DNA of 64,000 nt from Jonesiaceae bacterium BS-20 (GTDB lineage: Bacteria; Actinomycetota; Actinomycetes; Actinomycetales; Cellulomonadaceae): NCBI GenBank assembly GCA_039995105.1, contig CP146203.1:1736001-1800000 (forward strand), in the 5' to 3' direction. Positions within the stretch are counted from its first letter, which is position 1. Each line of letters opens with the position of its first letter. A program made the position numbers and the translations under genes. Below are positions 25,579 to 34,463 of this stretch, one piece after another. Below the pieces are notes generated by a model, which ran no database searches, had not been told where the DNA came from, and saw nothing but the letters and a program-made list of their open reading frames with translations.

Positions 25579-25709
25579 GCTATTCTCAAGTCCTTTTTTG
25601 GAGGCATAGTTGAGTCTTCACGGCCGCAACGGCACCGCCGTCGCAACGCGGACAATACAGATTGGCTGATTGCCCCAACGCAACCCAGCGCATGGGAATC
25701 TGGCCTGCC

Positions 25710-25922
25710 CTAGTTCCTTGCCTGGACGCTGCCCTTCCCCCAGGCGAACCACAGGATCGACCCTAGGACGCTCGAGAACACGATCAGACAGACCCAAATC
25801 AGCTTGTCGGTGCTGTTAGCTATATCCGTGCGAATAACGTCCATGAGGGCAGCTAGCCAAAGCCACACCAGGCCTATCAAGGGAATCAATCCCAGGAATA
25901 CCAGCAGTACTGATACGTCCAT
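25710..25922 (-). CDS. PLDc_N domain small membrane protein
   Basis: A 70-residue protein with two membrane helices: VLLVFLGLIPLIGLVWLWLAAL, then a loop DVIRTDIANSTDKLIWVCLIV and FSSVLGSILWFAWGK. This matches the PLDc_N domain (PF13396) that precedes phospholipase D in cardiolipin synthases but also occurs alone, as here; it has no HKD catalytic motif. GGAG lies upstream of the ATG at 25922; the in-frame extension to 25979 is not family-like. It lies between sodA and ctaF. Function unknown. Confidence 0.8.
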   Translation of the reverse strand: MDVSVLLVFLGLIPLIGLVWLWLAALMDVIRTDIANSTDKLIWVCLIVFSSVLGSILWFAWGKGSVQARN

Positions 25923-26069
25923 TCGGTTCTCCAAGTTCAGTAAGGATCCCACACCGTCGTTGGCGCAGAACTGAAGCAAAATCCGATCTTAGAGTATCCC
26001 AATGCACCGTAGTAAAACTATCCTTATTGATCCGGCAACGATTACGCCGCATCTGGACCGCTCGGATAT

Positions 26070-26115
26070 ACAAAAAGCTTGGCCCCCGCACCGTGAAAGT
26101 GCGAGGGCCAAGCTT
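26070..26115 (-). terminator. Terminator of the ctaCDF operon
   Basis: On the minus strand a 17-bp stem (26115-26099 with 26091-26075, one mismatch) is followed by TTTTTG. It lies 46 nt after the ctaF stop. Confidence 0.85.
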
Positions 26116-26160
26116 ATGTCAAGGAAGAAAACGTTAGGCCCGCGTTTGCGGCCCTATGAA

Positions 26161-26559
26161 TCAGTGGGCGTGGATACCACGTGAGTATTCGAATACCCAA
26201 CCGACTAGACCGATTACGGCAAAAGCCGCACCGATTCCAAAGATCCACCATCCAGCTGCTAGCCCTAGGAAGGAGATAGCGGCCGCACTGGCAATCACGA
26301 TTGGCCACCAGCTCCAAGGTGCGTAAACACCCTGTTCTCCGGCGCCCTGAGCGATCTCTCCGTGTGCGTCGTCTTCTGGACGGGCATCGATGGTGAGTGA
26401 AACCTTGCGCAGGTACCAGGCAATCATGCCTACCAGACCGGCTAGTAGCAGCAGACACAGGGTGCCCGCCGGCTCAAAGTCACTCATGAATCCGTACACG
26501 GCACCAACTACAACAAAGAAGGGGACCAAGTACAGGAAAAGATTAGTTTCAACCTTCAT
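26161..26559 (-). CDS. ctaF: Cytochrome c oxidase subunit IV (actinobacterial)
   Basis: A 132-residue protein with four membrane helices (about 6-25, 31-50, 82-100 and 103-122), the actinobacteria-specific small subunit of the aa3 oxidase. The N-terminus [15 protein letters not shown] and the WSWWPIVIASAAAISFLGLA region are typical. It overlaps the ctaD stop by 1 nt and is the last gene of ctaC-ctaD-ctaF. Confidence 0.92.
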   Translation of the reverse strand: MKVETNLFLYLVPFFVVVGAVYGFMSDFEPAGTLCLLLLAGLVGMIAWYLRKVSLTIDARPEDDAHGEIAQGAGEQGVYAPWSWWPIVIASAAAISFLGLAAGWWIFGIGAAFAVIGLVGWVFEYSRGIHAH

Positions 26560-28247
26560 CAGTTTTGCTCCTTCTTAGGCTTGATCTCTGGAACACTGCC
26601 GGCGTCCATTGCAGCCACCTCTGGGTGGTGCAGGTCGAACGCAGGGCGCTCGGAACGGATACGTGGCAGGGAAACGAAGTTGTGCCGTGGTGGTGGGCAA
26701 GAGGTAGCCCACTCGAGCGATCCGCCGTAGCCCCAAGGGTCATCTACCTTGACCATTGGCGCATTGCGCCAGGTGATGTAGACGTTCCAGAGGAATGGCA
26801 GCGTGGAAGCGGCAAGGATGAACGAGCCAACCGTGGAGATCTGGTTGAACAGCGTAAAGCCATCTTCCTGCATGTAGTCGGCGTAGCGACGTGGCATACC
26901 TTCAACACCCAGAACGTGCTGGATTAAGAAGGTGGTGTGGAAGCCGATGAACAGCAACCAGAAGTGCCACTTACCCAGCTTCTCGTTGAGCATCCGGCCC
27001 GTGAACTTTGGCCACCAGAAGTAGAATCCGGCGAACATTGCAAATACGACGGTTCCGAATACCACGTAGTGGAAGTGAGCAACCACGAAGTAGGTGTCAG
27101 AGATGTGGAAGTCCATGACCGGGCTCGAAAGAATAACACCGGTGATACCACCGAACAGGAAGGTAACAAGGAATCCAAGTGACCAGAGCATAGGCGTTTC
27201 AAACGAGAGCTTTCCGCGCCACAGCGTTCCTACCCAGTTGAAGAACTTCACACCCGTTGGCACTGCAATGAGCATGGTCATGAACGCGAAGAACGGTAGC
27301 AGAACTGCACCGGTGACGTACATGTGGTGTGCCCATACGGTTACCGACAGAGCGGCAATCGCTACGGTTGCGTAAATCAGACCCTTGTAACCAAAGATTG
27401 GCTTGCGCGAGAAGACCGGGAAGATCTCCGAGACGATTCCAAAGAATGGCAGGGCGATGATGTAGACCTCTGGGTGTCCAAAGAACCAGAACAGGTGCTG
27501 CCACAAGATGGCGCCACCGTTTTCCGGGTTAAAGATCTGGGCACCTAGGCGGCGGTCTGCTCCAAGGGCGAACAGCGATGCGGCCAGTGGCGGGAACGCC
27601 ATCAGGATGAGCATCGAGGTAACCATGGAGTTCCAGGTAAAGATTGGCATACGGAACATGGTCATGCCCGGAGCACGCATCGTAATGATGGTGGTGATGA
27701 AGTTAACCGCACCAAGAATGGTTCCAAAACCTGCCAGCGCCAGTCCAAAGACCCACAGGTCACCACCGAGTCCGGGGCTGTAAGTGGTGTCAGATAGCGG
27801 CGCGTATGCGAACCAACCGAAGGACGCAGCTCCCTTAGGAGTCATGAATCCACCTACGGAGATCAGACCACCGAAGATGTAGAGCCACAGGGCAAATGCG
27901 TTCAATCGTGGGAACGCAACGTCCGGTGCACCAATTTGCAGTGGAATGAGCACGTTCGCAAAACCAGCAAAGAGCGGTGTTGCAAACAGCAGCAGCATGA
28001 TCGTGCCGTGCATGGTGAACAGTTGGTTGAACTGCTCGTTGCTCTGCACCAGCTGAATACCGGGGCTGAACAGCTCCGCACGAATCAGCAGCGCCATGAT
28101 GCCGCCGATGCAGAAGAAAATGAATGAAGCGATCAGGTACATGAACCCGATTGTCTTGTGGTCAGTTGAAGTGATCCACTTGACGACGGTACGGCCTAGA
28201 GTCTGGCGATCCTCGCGCAGTCCTGGCACGGTTTCAACGGAGCTCAT
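26559..28247 (-). CDS. ctaD: Cytochrome c oxidase subunit I
   Basis: Catalytic subunit of the aa3 oxidase with haem a, haem a3 and CuB; 562 residues, about twelve membrane helices. Visible are the low-spin haem histidine in [12 protein letters not shown], the CuB and crosslink motif [11 protein letters not shown], the CuB pair in WAHHMYV, and the haem pair in [12 protein letters not shown]-pathway features [15 protein letters not shown] are present. The start overlaps the ctaC stop by 1 nt, giving tight translational coupling. Confidence 0.97.
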   Translation of the reverse strand: MSSVETVPGLREDRQTLGRTVVKWITSTDHKTIGFMYLIASFIFFCIGGIMALLIRAELFSPGIQLVQSNEQFNQLFTMHGTIMLLLFATPLFAGFANVLIPLQIGAPDVAFPRLNAFALWLYIFGGLISVGGFMTPKGAASFGWFAYAPLSDTTYSPGLGGDLWVFGLALAGFGTILGAVNFITTIITMRAPGMTMFRMPIFTWNSMVTSMLILMAFPPLAASLFALGADRRLGAQIFNPENGGAILWQHLFWFFGHPEVYIIALPFFGIVSEIFPVFSRKPIFGYKGLIYATVAIAALSVTVWAHHMYVTGAVLLPFFAFMTMLIAVPTGVKFFNWVGTLWRGKLSFETPMLWSLGFLVTFLFGGITGVILSSPVMDFHISDTYFVVAHFHYVVFGTVVFAMFAGFYFWWPKFTGRMLNEKLGKWHFWLLFIGFHTTFLIQHVLGVEGMPRRYADYMQEDGFTLFNQISTVGSFILAASTLPFLWNVYITWRNAPMVKVDDPWGYGGSLEWATSCPPPRHNFVSLPRIRSERPAFDLHHPEVAAMDAGSVPEIKPKKEQN

Positions 28248-29161
28248 CAGTTCTCGCTCCCCTCAGAAGTGCTTGTGTTGTCTGCCTGCATACGGCTGTA
28301 TTCTTCACCGAGGCGACCGGTCTGACCGGCTTCCTTCAGGCTTTCGATGTGTGCATCATATTCGGCGCGGGAGACAACCTTGACGTTGAATAGCATGCCG
28401 GAGTGGAACTCACCGCAGAGTTCCGCACACTTACCGGCATAGACACCTTCACGCATTGGCACAATTTGCCACGTGTTGGTTTGTGCTGGGAACATGTCCA
28501 TCTTGTCCAAGAAGGCAGGTACCCAGAAGGAGTGGACCACGTCACGGGAGGTCAGGTGGAACTGCACTCGCTCGTTAACGGGTAGGTAGAGCGTTGGGAA
28601 TGACTCGTGAGTTCCTCGGTCACCCAAGGATCCTTCGAGTTCACCAACGTTGTTGATCTGCTCACCGGTGTCATAGGCGTCATCGGTGAGGTAGTTGAAG
28701 TCCCAGCTCCACTGCTTTCCGTAGACCTCGATCTCAACATCCGGTGTTTGCGATACGTCACGCATGGCAGTCATGTCGCGCTGCGCGTAGAAGAACAGCA
28801 CTCCAACCATGATCAACGGAACGACGGTGTACAAGATCTCCAGTGGGAGGTGGTACCGAGTCTGCACTGGTAGTTGGCTATCACCTTTACGCTTACGGTA
28901 AACGATGATGCACCAAATGGTGAGTCCCCAAACCAGCACACCTACGAGCAGTGCGGCGGTCCAAGCTCCAACCCAGTGGTTAGTAATACGGTCAGTCATG
29001 TTGGTGACAGGGCCATCTTCATACCCTGGCATCCATCCACGCTGAACAATAGGTGAACATCCTGAGACGGCAATGGCGAGCAGACCAGCTACTGCTAGCA
29101 GCTTGCCTCTCGCGTGCGTCTTTCTAGTTGGCTTCTCCGAGCGCAAAGGGGGGCCTTTCAC
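28247..29161 (-). CDS. ctaC: Cytochrome c oxidase subunit II (lipoprotein)
   Basis: Receives electrons through its CuA centre. About 304 residues: a signal peptide with lipobox AVSGC, two membrane helices (near [18 protein letters not shown] and [18 protein letters not shown]), and the CuA domain with [13 protein letters not shown] (His) and [12 protein letters not shown] (two Cys, His, Met). It also has [13 protein letters not shown] aromatic residues used in electron transfer. GTG at 29161 has AGGA 6 nt upstream; an upstream start to 29197 is possible. It diverges from the cysteine desulfurase homologue. Confidence 0.95.
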   Translation of the reverse strand: MKGPPLRSEKPTRKTHARGKLLAVAGLLAIAVSGCSPIVQRGWMPGYEDGPVTNMTDRITNHWVGAWTAALLVGVLVWGLTIWCIIVYRKRKGDSQLPVQTRYHLPLEILYTVVPLIMVGVLFFYAQRDMTAMRDVSQTPDVEIEVYGKQWSWDFNYLTDDAYDTGEQINNVGELEGSLGDRGTHESFPTLYLPVNERVQFHLTSRDVVHSFWVPAFLDKMDMFPAQTNTWQIVPMREGVYAGKCAELCGEFHSGMLFNVKVVSRAEYDAHIESLKEAGQTGRLGEEYSRMQADNTSTSEGSEN

Positions 29162-29360
29162 TTCACGTCCTGCACACTGACTGTTTTCAGGCAGCACACA
29201 GGACCTTCGTCCTCGACCCTGTTAGCGTATCGCGGTAACCGGCAGTTCGGTGAATTGTAAACGCCGATTCCGTGTGACAATTGCCGCAAGACCAGCGCTA
29301 ACTTACACGTTCATGCAATGTGTCAGATTAACCGCGAGGTTCTGTCGGTTGGGCCGTATT

Positions 29361-29378
29361 CTTCACAAAACTGTGAAG
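29361..29378. promoter_or_regulatory. Inverted repeat upstream of the desulfurase-like gene
   Basis: CTTCACA (29361-29367) and TGTGAAG (29372-29378) flank AAAC, 17 nt before the GTG at 29396. The arms are in the opposite order to CRP and Rex sites, so neither is implied. It may be an operator or a small 5' leader hairpin. Confidence 0.35.
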
Positions 29379-29395
29379 GGATTAGGAATGTTGTT

Positions 29396-30568
29396 GTGTT
29401 TACAGATTCTGCCACTAGTTCTTCAACGGAAACAATTTTGTCCACCCGAGCGAACCTGGACGCGGGTGGGAACGCTCGACAGAGGGACGTAGGCCTCAAG
29501 GCCTACAACCAGGCTCTGCAAGACGGTTGGGCTGATCCGCGGCGGCTCCATTTTGAGGGCCGGCGGGCCGGTACTTTATTGAGTGGGGCACGCGAGGCTT
29601 GCGCAAGCGTCTTTGGTGTTACGCCGCAAGAGATTCACTTTGCCCCGTCCCCTGCGGTTGCCATGCAAACGCTCGTGGCAGGCGTGTTGGCGGGGCGGGC
29701 CCGCGTGGGCAAGACGGCGGTGACCGGAGCTACCGAGCGTGCCATCATTCTCAACGCACTAGCCCACGCGCAAGCAGATGTGCATTCCCTTTCCGTAGAC
29801 ACGGCGGGCCGGTTGGAGCCCGAGAATTTCAGCCGGGCAATTGCGACTCCCGGCGTGGCCCTAGCGATTACCCACCATGGTAATCACGAGGTGGGGACTA
29901 TTCAGCCCATTGCTGAGTTCGCAGCTGCCGCTAAGGCTGCTCGGGTGCCCTTGCTTCTCGATGCCTGTGCGAGCGTTGGTCAAATTCCGATCGCGTCAGG
30001 CTGGGACGGCCTGGTTGCCAACCCCGCGGATTGGGGCGCGGGCCAGGGCATTGCGATTGTTGCTTTGAAGGCACGCACGAGGTGGCGCCGGGCTTGGCCC
30101 GAGGATCAAGATCCCTTATTCCCGGGTGGAGTCAGTGTCCCCGCGGCCTTTGCTGCGGCAGTAACTCTGCAAGAAGCCGAGGCGGAGCGGGTTGAGCGCG
30201 CCAAGTTCAACGCCTGGGCCACGGCGCAGATCATCGCGACGGTTCAGGCAATTGACGACTGCGAAGTGATTGGAGACCAAGACAACCGGTTGGCCGGAAC
30301 GTTGACGTTCTCTTGCCTCTACGTCGACGGCGAGGCCTTAACAAGTGAGTTTGACCGGCAGGGTTTTGCTGTCGGGTCGGGGTCAGCATGCACCTCGTTG
30401 ACGCTTGAACCCAGCCATGTCCTTGGCGCCATGGGCGTATTGACGCACGGCAATATTCGCATTGGTATAGACCATGACGTGACAGCGGCAGATATTGACC
30501 GGTTTTGCCGGATCCTGCCAGGCGCTATTGCTACAGTGCGTGATCACATGGGTGCGGGAGGATTGTGA
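29396..30568 (+). CDS. Cysteine desulfurase-like protein lacking the PLP lysine
   Basis: A 390-residue class V aminotransferase-fold protein related to IscS/NifS. The sulfur-accepting cysteine loop is intact (GSGSACTSLTLEPSHVLGAMG, Cys about 332), as is the NHEVGTIQPI region and the ring-nitrogen Asp (LLLDACASVG). However the PLP-lysine motif, normally SxHKxxGPxGxG, reads NPADWGAGQGIA, with Trp at the lysine position (about residue 213). The phosphate-binding GATE segment is APSPAV, and the usual Gln in DAAQ is lost. Ordinary PLP chemistry is therefore doubtful. AGGA lies 8 nt before the GTG at 29396. It overlaps tusA by one base and lies next to ctaC. A sulfur or persulfide carrier role with TusA is an inference. 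Confidence 0.85.
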   Translation: MFTDSATSSSTETILSTRANLDAGGNARQRDVGLKAYNQALQDGWADPRRLHFEGRRAGTLLSGAREACASVFGVTPQEIHFAPSPAVAMQTLVAGVLAGRARVGKTAVTGATERAIILNALAHAQADVHSLSVDTAGRLEPENFSRAIATPGVALAITHHGNHEVGTIQPIAEFAAAAKAARVPLLLDACASVGQIPIASGWDGLVANPADWGAGQGIAIVALKARTRWRRAWPEDQDPLFPGGVSVPAAFAAAVTLQEAEAERVERAKFNAWATAQIIATVQAIDDCEVIGDQDNRLAGTLTFSCLYVDGEALTSEFDRQGFAVGSGSACTSLTLEPSHVLGAMGVLTHGNIRIGIDHDVTAADIDRFCRILPGAIATVRDHMGAGGL

Positions 30569-30801
30569 TGACAGTGCTGAGCCTGGATGCTACGAATCTG
30601 CGGTGCCCCTTGCCAATCATCAAGTTGGCCAAGTTTGCCCAAAACCTTCCCGGCGGAACGGTTATTGAGGTTGCGGTGTCAGATCCTGCCGCCGAGTACG
30701 ACATCCCAGCTTGGGCACGCATGAAGGGCCATCTGATTACTGGGGCAACTCCACGTACCGCGGACTCCCCCAACTTCACCGTGACCGTTACGTTGCAGTA
30801 G
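30568..30801 (+). CDS. tusA: TusA-family sulfur carrier
   Basis: A 77-residue TusA/SirA protein that carries persulfide on its Cys in LDATNLRCPLPIIKLAKF; the CPxP signature is complete. The remaining fold (GTVIEVAVSDPAAEYDIPAWARMKGH) is typical. GGAGG lies 6 nt before the ATG at 30568, whose first base is the last base of the upstream stop. The tight coupling indicates a two-protein sulfur relay with the desulfurase-like partner. What receives the sulfur is unknown. Confidence 0.92.
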   Translation: MTVLSLDATNLRCPLPIIKLAKFAQNLPGGTVIEVAVSDPAAEYDIPAWARMKGHLITGATPRTADSPNFTVTVTLQ

Positions 30802-30835
30802 CTGCCCACTAGGGTTTGCGCTGGGTTAAACGGGT

Positions 30836-30883
30836 ATAAACAAAGGCGGCCTCGGCCCAACCACATGGTTGGACCGAAGCCGC
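30836..30883 (-). terminator. Terminator after erpA (also ends tusA)
   Basis: 18-bp stem (30846-30863 with 30866-30883), two positions G-U on the minus-strand RNA, followed on that strand by TTTGTTTAT. Shared by convergent tusA and erpA. Confidence 0.8.
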
Positions 30884-30901
30884 ACTCTTAAAAAAACTCG
30901 G

Positions 30902-31252
30902 TTATGCGAACGAGCCACCACAGGCACATCCATCGCCCGCATTGGGGTTGTCAATGGTGAAGCCCTGCTTTTCGATGGTGTCAGCAAAGTCGATGGTTGC
31001 ACCTTCGAGGTACGGCACGCTCATCTTGTCAACTACAACGGCGACCTCGTCGAAGTTGCGTACGGCGTCGCCGTCGAGGACGCGCTCATCAAAGTAGAGT
31101 TGGTAGATCAGACCTGAGCAACCGCCAGGTTGAACTGCAACCCGCAAGCGAAGGTCGTCGCGACCTTCTTGCTCAAGCAGGCTCTTGATCTTAGAAGCAG
31201 CAAAGTCGGTCAGTGCAACACCGTGGGTTGCAACCTCGGTAGTTTCGCTCAT
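30902..31252 (-). CDS. erpA: A-type iron-sulfur cluster carrier (ErpA/IscA)
   Basis: A 116-residue HesB/IscA-family protein that carries Fe-S clusters to target enzymes. It has VQPGGCSGLIYQLYFDE and the C-terminal pair in GDGCACGGSF, giving the three conserved cysteines. The mycobacterial counterpart is Rv2204c beside glycerate kinase, as here. Clients nearby could include NadA and QcrA, both Fe-S proteins, but this is inference. An 8-8-8 inverted repeat sits 68-91 nt upstream. Confidence 0.95.
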   Translation of the reverse strand: MSETTEVATHGVALTDFAASKIKSLLEQEGRDDLRLRVAVQPGGCSGLIYQLYFDERVLDGDAVRNFDEVAVVVDKMSVPYLEGATIDFADTIEKQGFTIDNPNAGDGCACGGSFA

Positions 31253-31319
31253 GGTTTCTCCATCACGCTGGTACAGATTCTGCGTCAGGAATTAGCCGCA
31301 GAAAAGTGTCTGGCAAGTT

Positions 31320-31343
31320 TTTAATCACACTACAATGATTAAA
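31320..31343. promoter_or_regulatory. Candidate operator upstream of erpA
   Basis: TTTAATCA (31320-31327) and TGATTAAA (31336-31343) are perfect arms around an 8-nt centre, in the 180-bp gap between glycerate kinase and erpA. An AT-rich stem followed by A residues is not a terminator. It may bind a dimeric regulator of Fe-S genes. Confidence 0.45.
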
Positions 31344-31432
31344 CACAACTTTAGTAGGGCTTTATTCCCCGTCCCGGTTCTAGGGTAGTCCCATTCCTTG
31401 TTTTGGTGGGTGCCTAGTTGCTCACGCCGGGG

Positions 31433-32566
31433 TCAAGAACGGTTTGGCGTCCAAGATTTGGCCAACCGTTGCGCCATGTTAAACAAGGACTGCGAGTCGC
31501 CGGCAACCTGGTAAGCCGAGGCCACCTGCTGCCCAGACAGTTCCCGCACGCTCATGATTTGCTCATTCGAAAGAACGATTACCGGGCTAATGCTCGAGGT
31601 AGCTAGTTGCGCCGCCCAGTGCCCCACCTGGTCTGGGAAAGTACGGCCATCAAGTTTTTCTTGATACACAACCACGAGGTCGCTTGCGGCGATGCGCGCG
31701 GGTAGATCAAATTGGGTGCCAAATACTTGGGCGGCCGGAAGCAGTCTCGCCCCCAAGGTGGCCAGCGCAAATCCTAAGCCGCCACCGGCTCCCCCACCGT
31801 CATGGCGGGTCAGATCCTTCAAGCTAGGCGCTTTGGGTTCCTGATTGTTTGGGCCGGCGAGCCCCAAAACGGTTGCTGACCCTCTATTGTCAGCGGCATC
31901 TAAGGCCGCGTACGGTCCCTGCATGAGGTGGAAAAGTTCATTGACCTGACGTTCGCGACCCTGGGCAACTTCAGCTGCTAAATGCCCCTCAAGGGCGGCT
32001 GCGCCATTCATGCCGTGCATCCCCAGCAGCGGCATGTTCGAGGCGTAAGCCCCAACCACATCGATCTTTGCCAAGAACTGACGAGCGATCCCAATGATAT
32101 TGACCAACTCTTGGGCCCGCTCGGGGGTAACCTCACCCAAAGCCGAGTGTGGTCCCGCGCCCGATTGGGCACCAGCGCCGCCTTCAGGTTGGATCAACCG
32201 GCCTAGTTCTGTCAGGAACGCTACCCCCGCGTCAGGTTCCAAATACTGCGGCAACGCGACCACGATCCGGCTCATCTTGGATCTGACCGCTTCATACAAC
32301 TGGGCTGCCAGGTCTTGTGCGAACGCGGCGGGCGACTGCGCCGGGCCAGGGTCACAGGCATCGAGAAATGCCGTTTGAGAAAACCCGCCCACACGGGCCG
32401 CATGCGCCTGCCACACCTGGGATATCCCCGGCTCGCAATGACTAAATGCAAACGGTTCAACCTCCACGTGCGGCGCACCGCTGCGCCAACCGTCGGCCAA
32501 AGCTTGAGCCTCAAACCCCGGCCCAAAGGCCGCTGGGTTGTGGTTGGCAATCAGTAAAACGCGCAT
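31433..32566 (-). CDS. Glycerate kinase family protein
   Basis: A 377-residue divergent member of the GarK/GlxK glycerate kinase family, which phosphorylates D-glycerate. Typical are MRVLLIANHNPAAFG at the start, HDGGGAGGGLGFALATLGARLLP (the glycine-rich nucleotide loop), DLPARIAASDLVVVYQEKLDGRTF and the final SLFNMAQRLAKSW. Position matches mycobacterial Rv2205c beside the ErpA-type gene. ATG at 32566 is chosen because family similarity starts there; an extension to 32626 would run into the nadA promoter. Several positions differ from characterised kinases, so the substrate is not certain. Confidence 0.82.
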   Translation of the reverse strand: MRVLLIANHNPAAFGPGFEAQALADGWRSGAPHVEVEPFAFSHCEPGISQVWQAHAARVGGFSQTAFLDACDPGPAQSPAAFAQDLAAQLYEAVRSKMSRIVVALPQYLEPDAGVAFLTELGRLIQPEGGAGAQSGAGPHSALGEVTPERAQELVNIIGIARQFLAKIDVVGAYASNMPLLGMHGMNGAAALEGHLAAEVAQGRERQVNELFHLMQGPYAALDAADNRGSATVLGLAGPNNQEPKAPSLKDLTRHDGGGAGGGLGFALATLGARLLPAAQVFGTQFDLPARIAASDLVVVYQEKLDGRTFPDQVGHWAAQLATSSISPVIVLSNEQIMSVRELSGQQVASAYQVAGDSQSLFNMAQRLAKSWTPNRS

Positions 32567-32613
32567 TTTGGACCTAACTGCAGACAAATGAGTACCTGTG
32601 CCAAAATAGTAGT

Positions 32614-33816
32614 GTGACCACAGCAATTAACTCCACATTTGCCGAGCCCAGCCAGTCTCCCGCACTCCTGCTCCTCGGCCAGAATACGGATTTAGACTCA
32701 GAACGCGGAGTTGAGTGCACCGGTGCACTACCCGCGGCAAGCGACCCAAACTTAGTCGAGCGCGCACGTGCCGCCCGCGCGACACTCGGCGACCGCGCCT
32801 TCATTCTGGGACACCACTACCAACGTGACGAGGTAATTCAATTTGCCGACGTCACCGGCGACTCATTCAAACTAGCTCGGGAAGCAGCCGCACGTCCTGA
32901 AGCCGAGTACATCATCTTCTGCGGTGTGCACTTCATGGCCGAGAGCGCAGACATCCTGACGACCAAGGACCAAAAGGTTATTCTGCCGGACCTTGCCGCG
33001 GGTTGTTCGATGGCTGACATGGCCGCAATCAATCAGGTCGAGGACTGCTGGGACGACCTAGCCGACGCCGGAATCTTGGACGTCACCATCCCGGTGACCT
33101 ACATGAACTCGTCGGCCGCAATCAAAGCCTTTACGGGCCGCAATGGCGGAACCGTCTGCACCTCATCGAACGCCGAAGTAGCTTTGCGCTGGGCTTTCGA
33201 TCAGGTAGGCGGCGTTGATGGAACCGGCAAGGTACTGTTTATGCCGGACCAACACCTAGGCCGTAACACCGCCGTTGAAAAGTTAGGTCTTTCCCTCGAC
33301 GATTGCGTCGTGTTTGACCCACGTAAGCCAAATGGCGGGCTCACCAACGAGGAACTCCACAACGCCCGGATGATTCTGTGGCGCGGGCACTGCTCGGTTC
33401 ACGGCCGGTTTTCCGTCCAGAACATCACTGACATGCGGGCCAAGGTCCCCGGCGTGCAAATCATCGCACACCCCGAATGCAAAAACGAGGTTATTGCCGA
33501 GTCCGACTTTGTGGGCTCAACCGAGTTCATCATTAACACCCTTGACGCCGCCGAGCCCGGTTCCGCGTGGGCGATTGGCACGGAGCTGAACCTTGTTCGC
33601 CGCATTGCTGCCGCACACCCGGACAAGCAGGTGCACTACCTGGATTCAACCGTGTGCTTCTGTTCAACCATGAACCGTATTGACCTGCCGCACCTGGTTT
33701 GGATCATGGAGTCACTGGTTGCCGGCCGCGAGCTGAACCAGATCGTGGTTGACGAAGACGACGCACACTGGGCACAGGTCGCTCTCAACCAGATGCTGGC
33801 GTTGCCGGGCTTGTAA
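32614..33816 (+). CDS. nadA: Quinolinate synthase
   Basis: Condenses iminoaspartate with dihydroxyacetone phosphate to quinolinate for NAD synthesis, using a 4Fe-4S cluster. The 400-residue protein has ILGHHYQRDEVIQFAD (substrate), FCGVHFMAESADILT, the cluster cysteine in FCGVHFM, a second in HPECKNEV, and CFCSTMNRIDLPHLVW near the C-terminus. CAAAAT lies 6 nt before the GTG at 32614, fitting a leaderless mRNA. No nadB or nadC is adjacent. A strong terminator follows. Confidence 0.96.
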   Translation: MTTAINSTFAEPSQSPALLLLGQNTDLDSERGVECTGALPAASDPNLVERARAARATLGDRAFILGHHYQRDEVIQFADVTGDSFKLAREAAARPEAEYIIFCGVHFMAESADILTTKDQKVILPDLAAGCSMADMAAINQVEDCWDDLADAGILDVTIPVTYMNSSAAIKAFTGRNGGTVCTSSNAEVALRWAFDQVGGVDGTGKVLFMPDQHLGRNTAVEKLGLSLDDCVVFDPRKPNGGLTNEELHNARMILWRGHCSVHGRFSVQNITDMRAKVPGVQIIAHPECKNEVIAESDFVGSTEFIINTLDAAEPGSAWAIGTELNLVRRIAAAHPDKQVHYLDSTVCFCSTMNRIDLPHLVWIMESLVAGRELNQIVVDEDDAHWAQVALNQMLALPGL

Positions 33817-33828
33817 TACATCAAAGAC

Positions 33829-33881
33829 AACGGGTGGGACGCGATTATTTACATCTAGGGGTCGTGTCCCACCCGTTTTTT
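33829..33881 (+). terminator. Terminator of nadA
   Basis: CGGGTGGGAC (33831-33840) pairs with GTCCCACCCG (33866-33875), then TTTTTTG. It starts 15 nt after the nadA stop. Confidence 0.9.
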
Positions 33882-33926
33882 GTGCTTGCCGAGCGATTAC
33901 CTAAGACCCGTAGTATCGTATACACC

Positions 33927-34460
33927 GTGACCCGCCAAATTAATCTTGCATTAGCAACATTTCTGCCTCGCAAGCCCATTCCCGGCTTTGCCATCACGGA
34001 CACGTCCGTAACTACAACCCGGGTGCGTCCCGGCGACCTTGATATCTACTTTCACGTAAACAACGCCGTTTACCTGAACATGATGGATACCGCGCGGTCC
34101 AATTTCTTGGCCGACTGCGACGGGCTCAAACGACTCAATAAATTGGGTTGGTACCCAGTAGTTGCAGCCTCGAGCATCATCTACCGGGCTTCACTTCTCT
34201 TGGGCCAAAAAGTTGAGATTCGCACCCGCCTCATTGGTTGGGATCCGCGCATCGCCTACATCGAGCAAAACATCTATTCCAACGGCAAGCTCGTTACCGA
34301 GGCGATCGTGGCGGGTAGGTTCTTGAAACGTGGCGGCGGCAAGGTTCCCGCAACCGATGTGGTTCAGGCCCTGGGTGGTCCCGACGAAAGCCCCGAGCTC
34401 CCCGCCCACGTCCTGCAGTGGGCCCAGGCCACGGGCATGGCCTGGAACCCAAAGCGATAA
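33927..34460 (+). CDS. Hotdog-fold acyl-CoA thioesterase-like protein
   Basis: A 177-residue single hotdog-domain protein. TTTRVRPGDLDIYFHVNNAVYLNMMDTARS resembles the 4HBT active-site loop (Asp/Asn with HVNN), and VVAASSIIYRASLLLGQKVEIRTRLIGWD is the central strand pair, close to Them6/thioesterase-like proteins. GTG at 33927 is chosen because earlier in-frame codons overlap the nadA terminator; a TAGTAT lies 10 nt upstream. Its stop is only 3 bp from the stop of the convergent peptidase. The acyl substrate is unknown. Confidence 0.82.
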   Translation: MTRQINLALATFLPRKPIPGFAITDTSVTTTRVRPGDLDIYFHVNNAVYLNMMDTARSNFLADCDGLKRLNKLGWYPVVAASSIIYRASLLLGQKVEIRTRLIGWDPRIAYIEQNIYSNGKLVTEAIVAGRFLKRGGGKVPATDVVQALGGPDESPELPAHVLQWAQATGMAWNPKR

Positions 34461-34463
34461 CGG

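Noticed and set aside
29361-29378. CRP or Rex site upstream of the desulfurase-like gene
   Set aside because: The arms are CTTCACA...TGTGAAG, the reverse arrangement of TGTGA...TCACA and TTGTGAA...TTCACAA.
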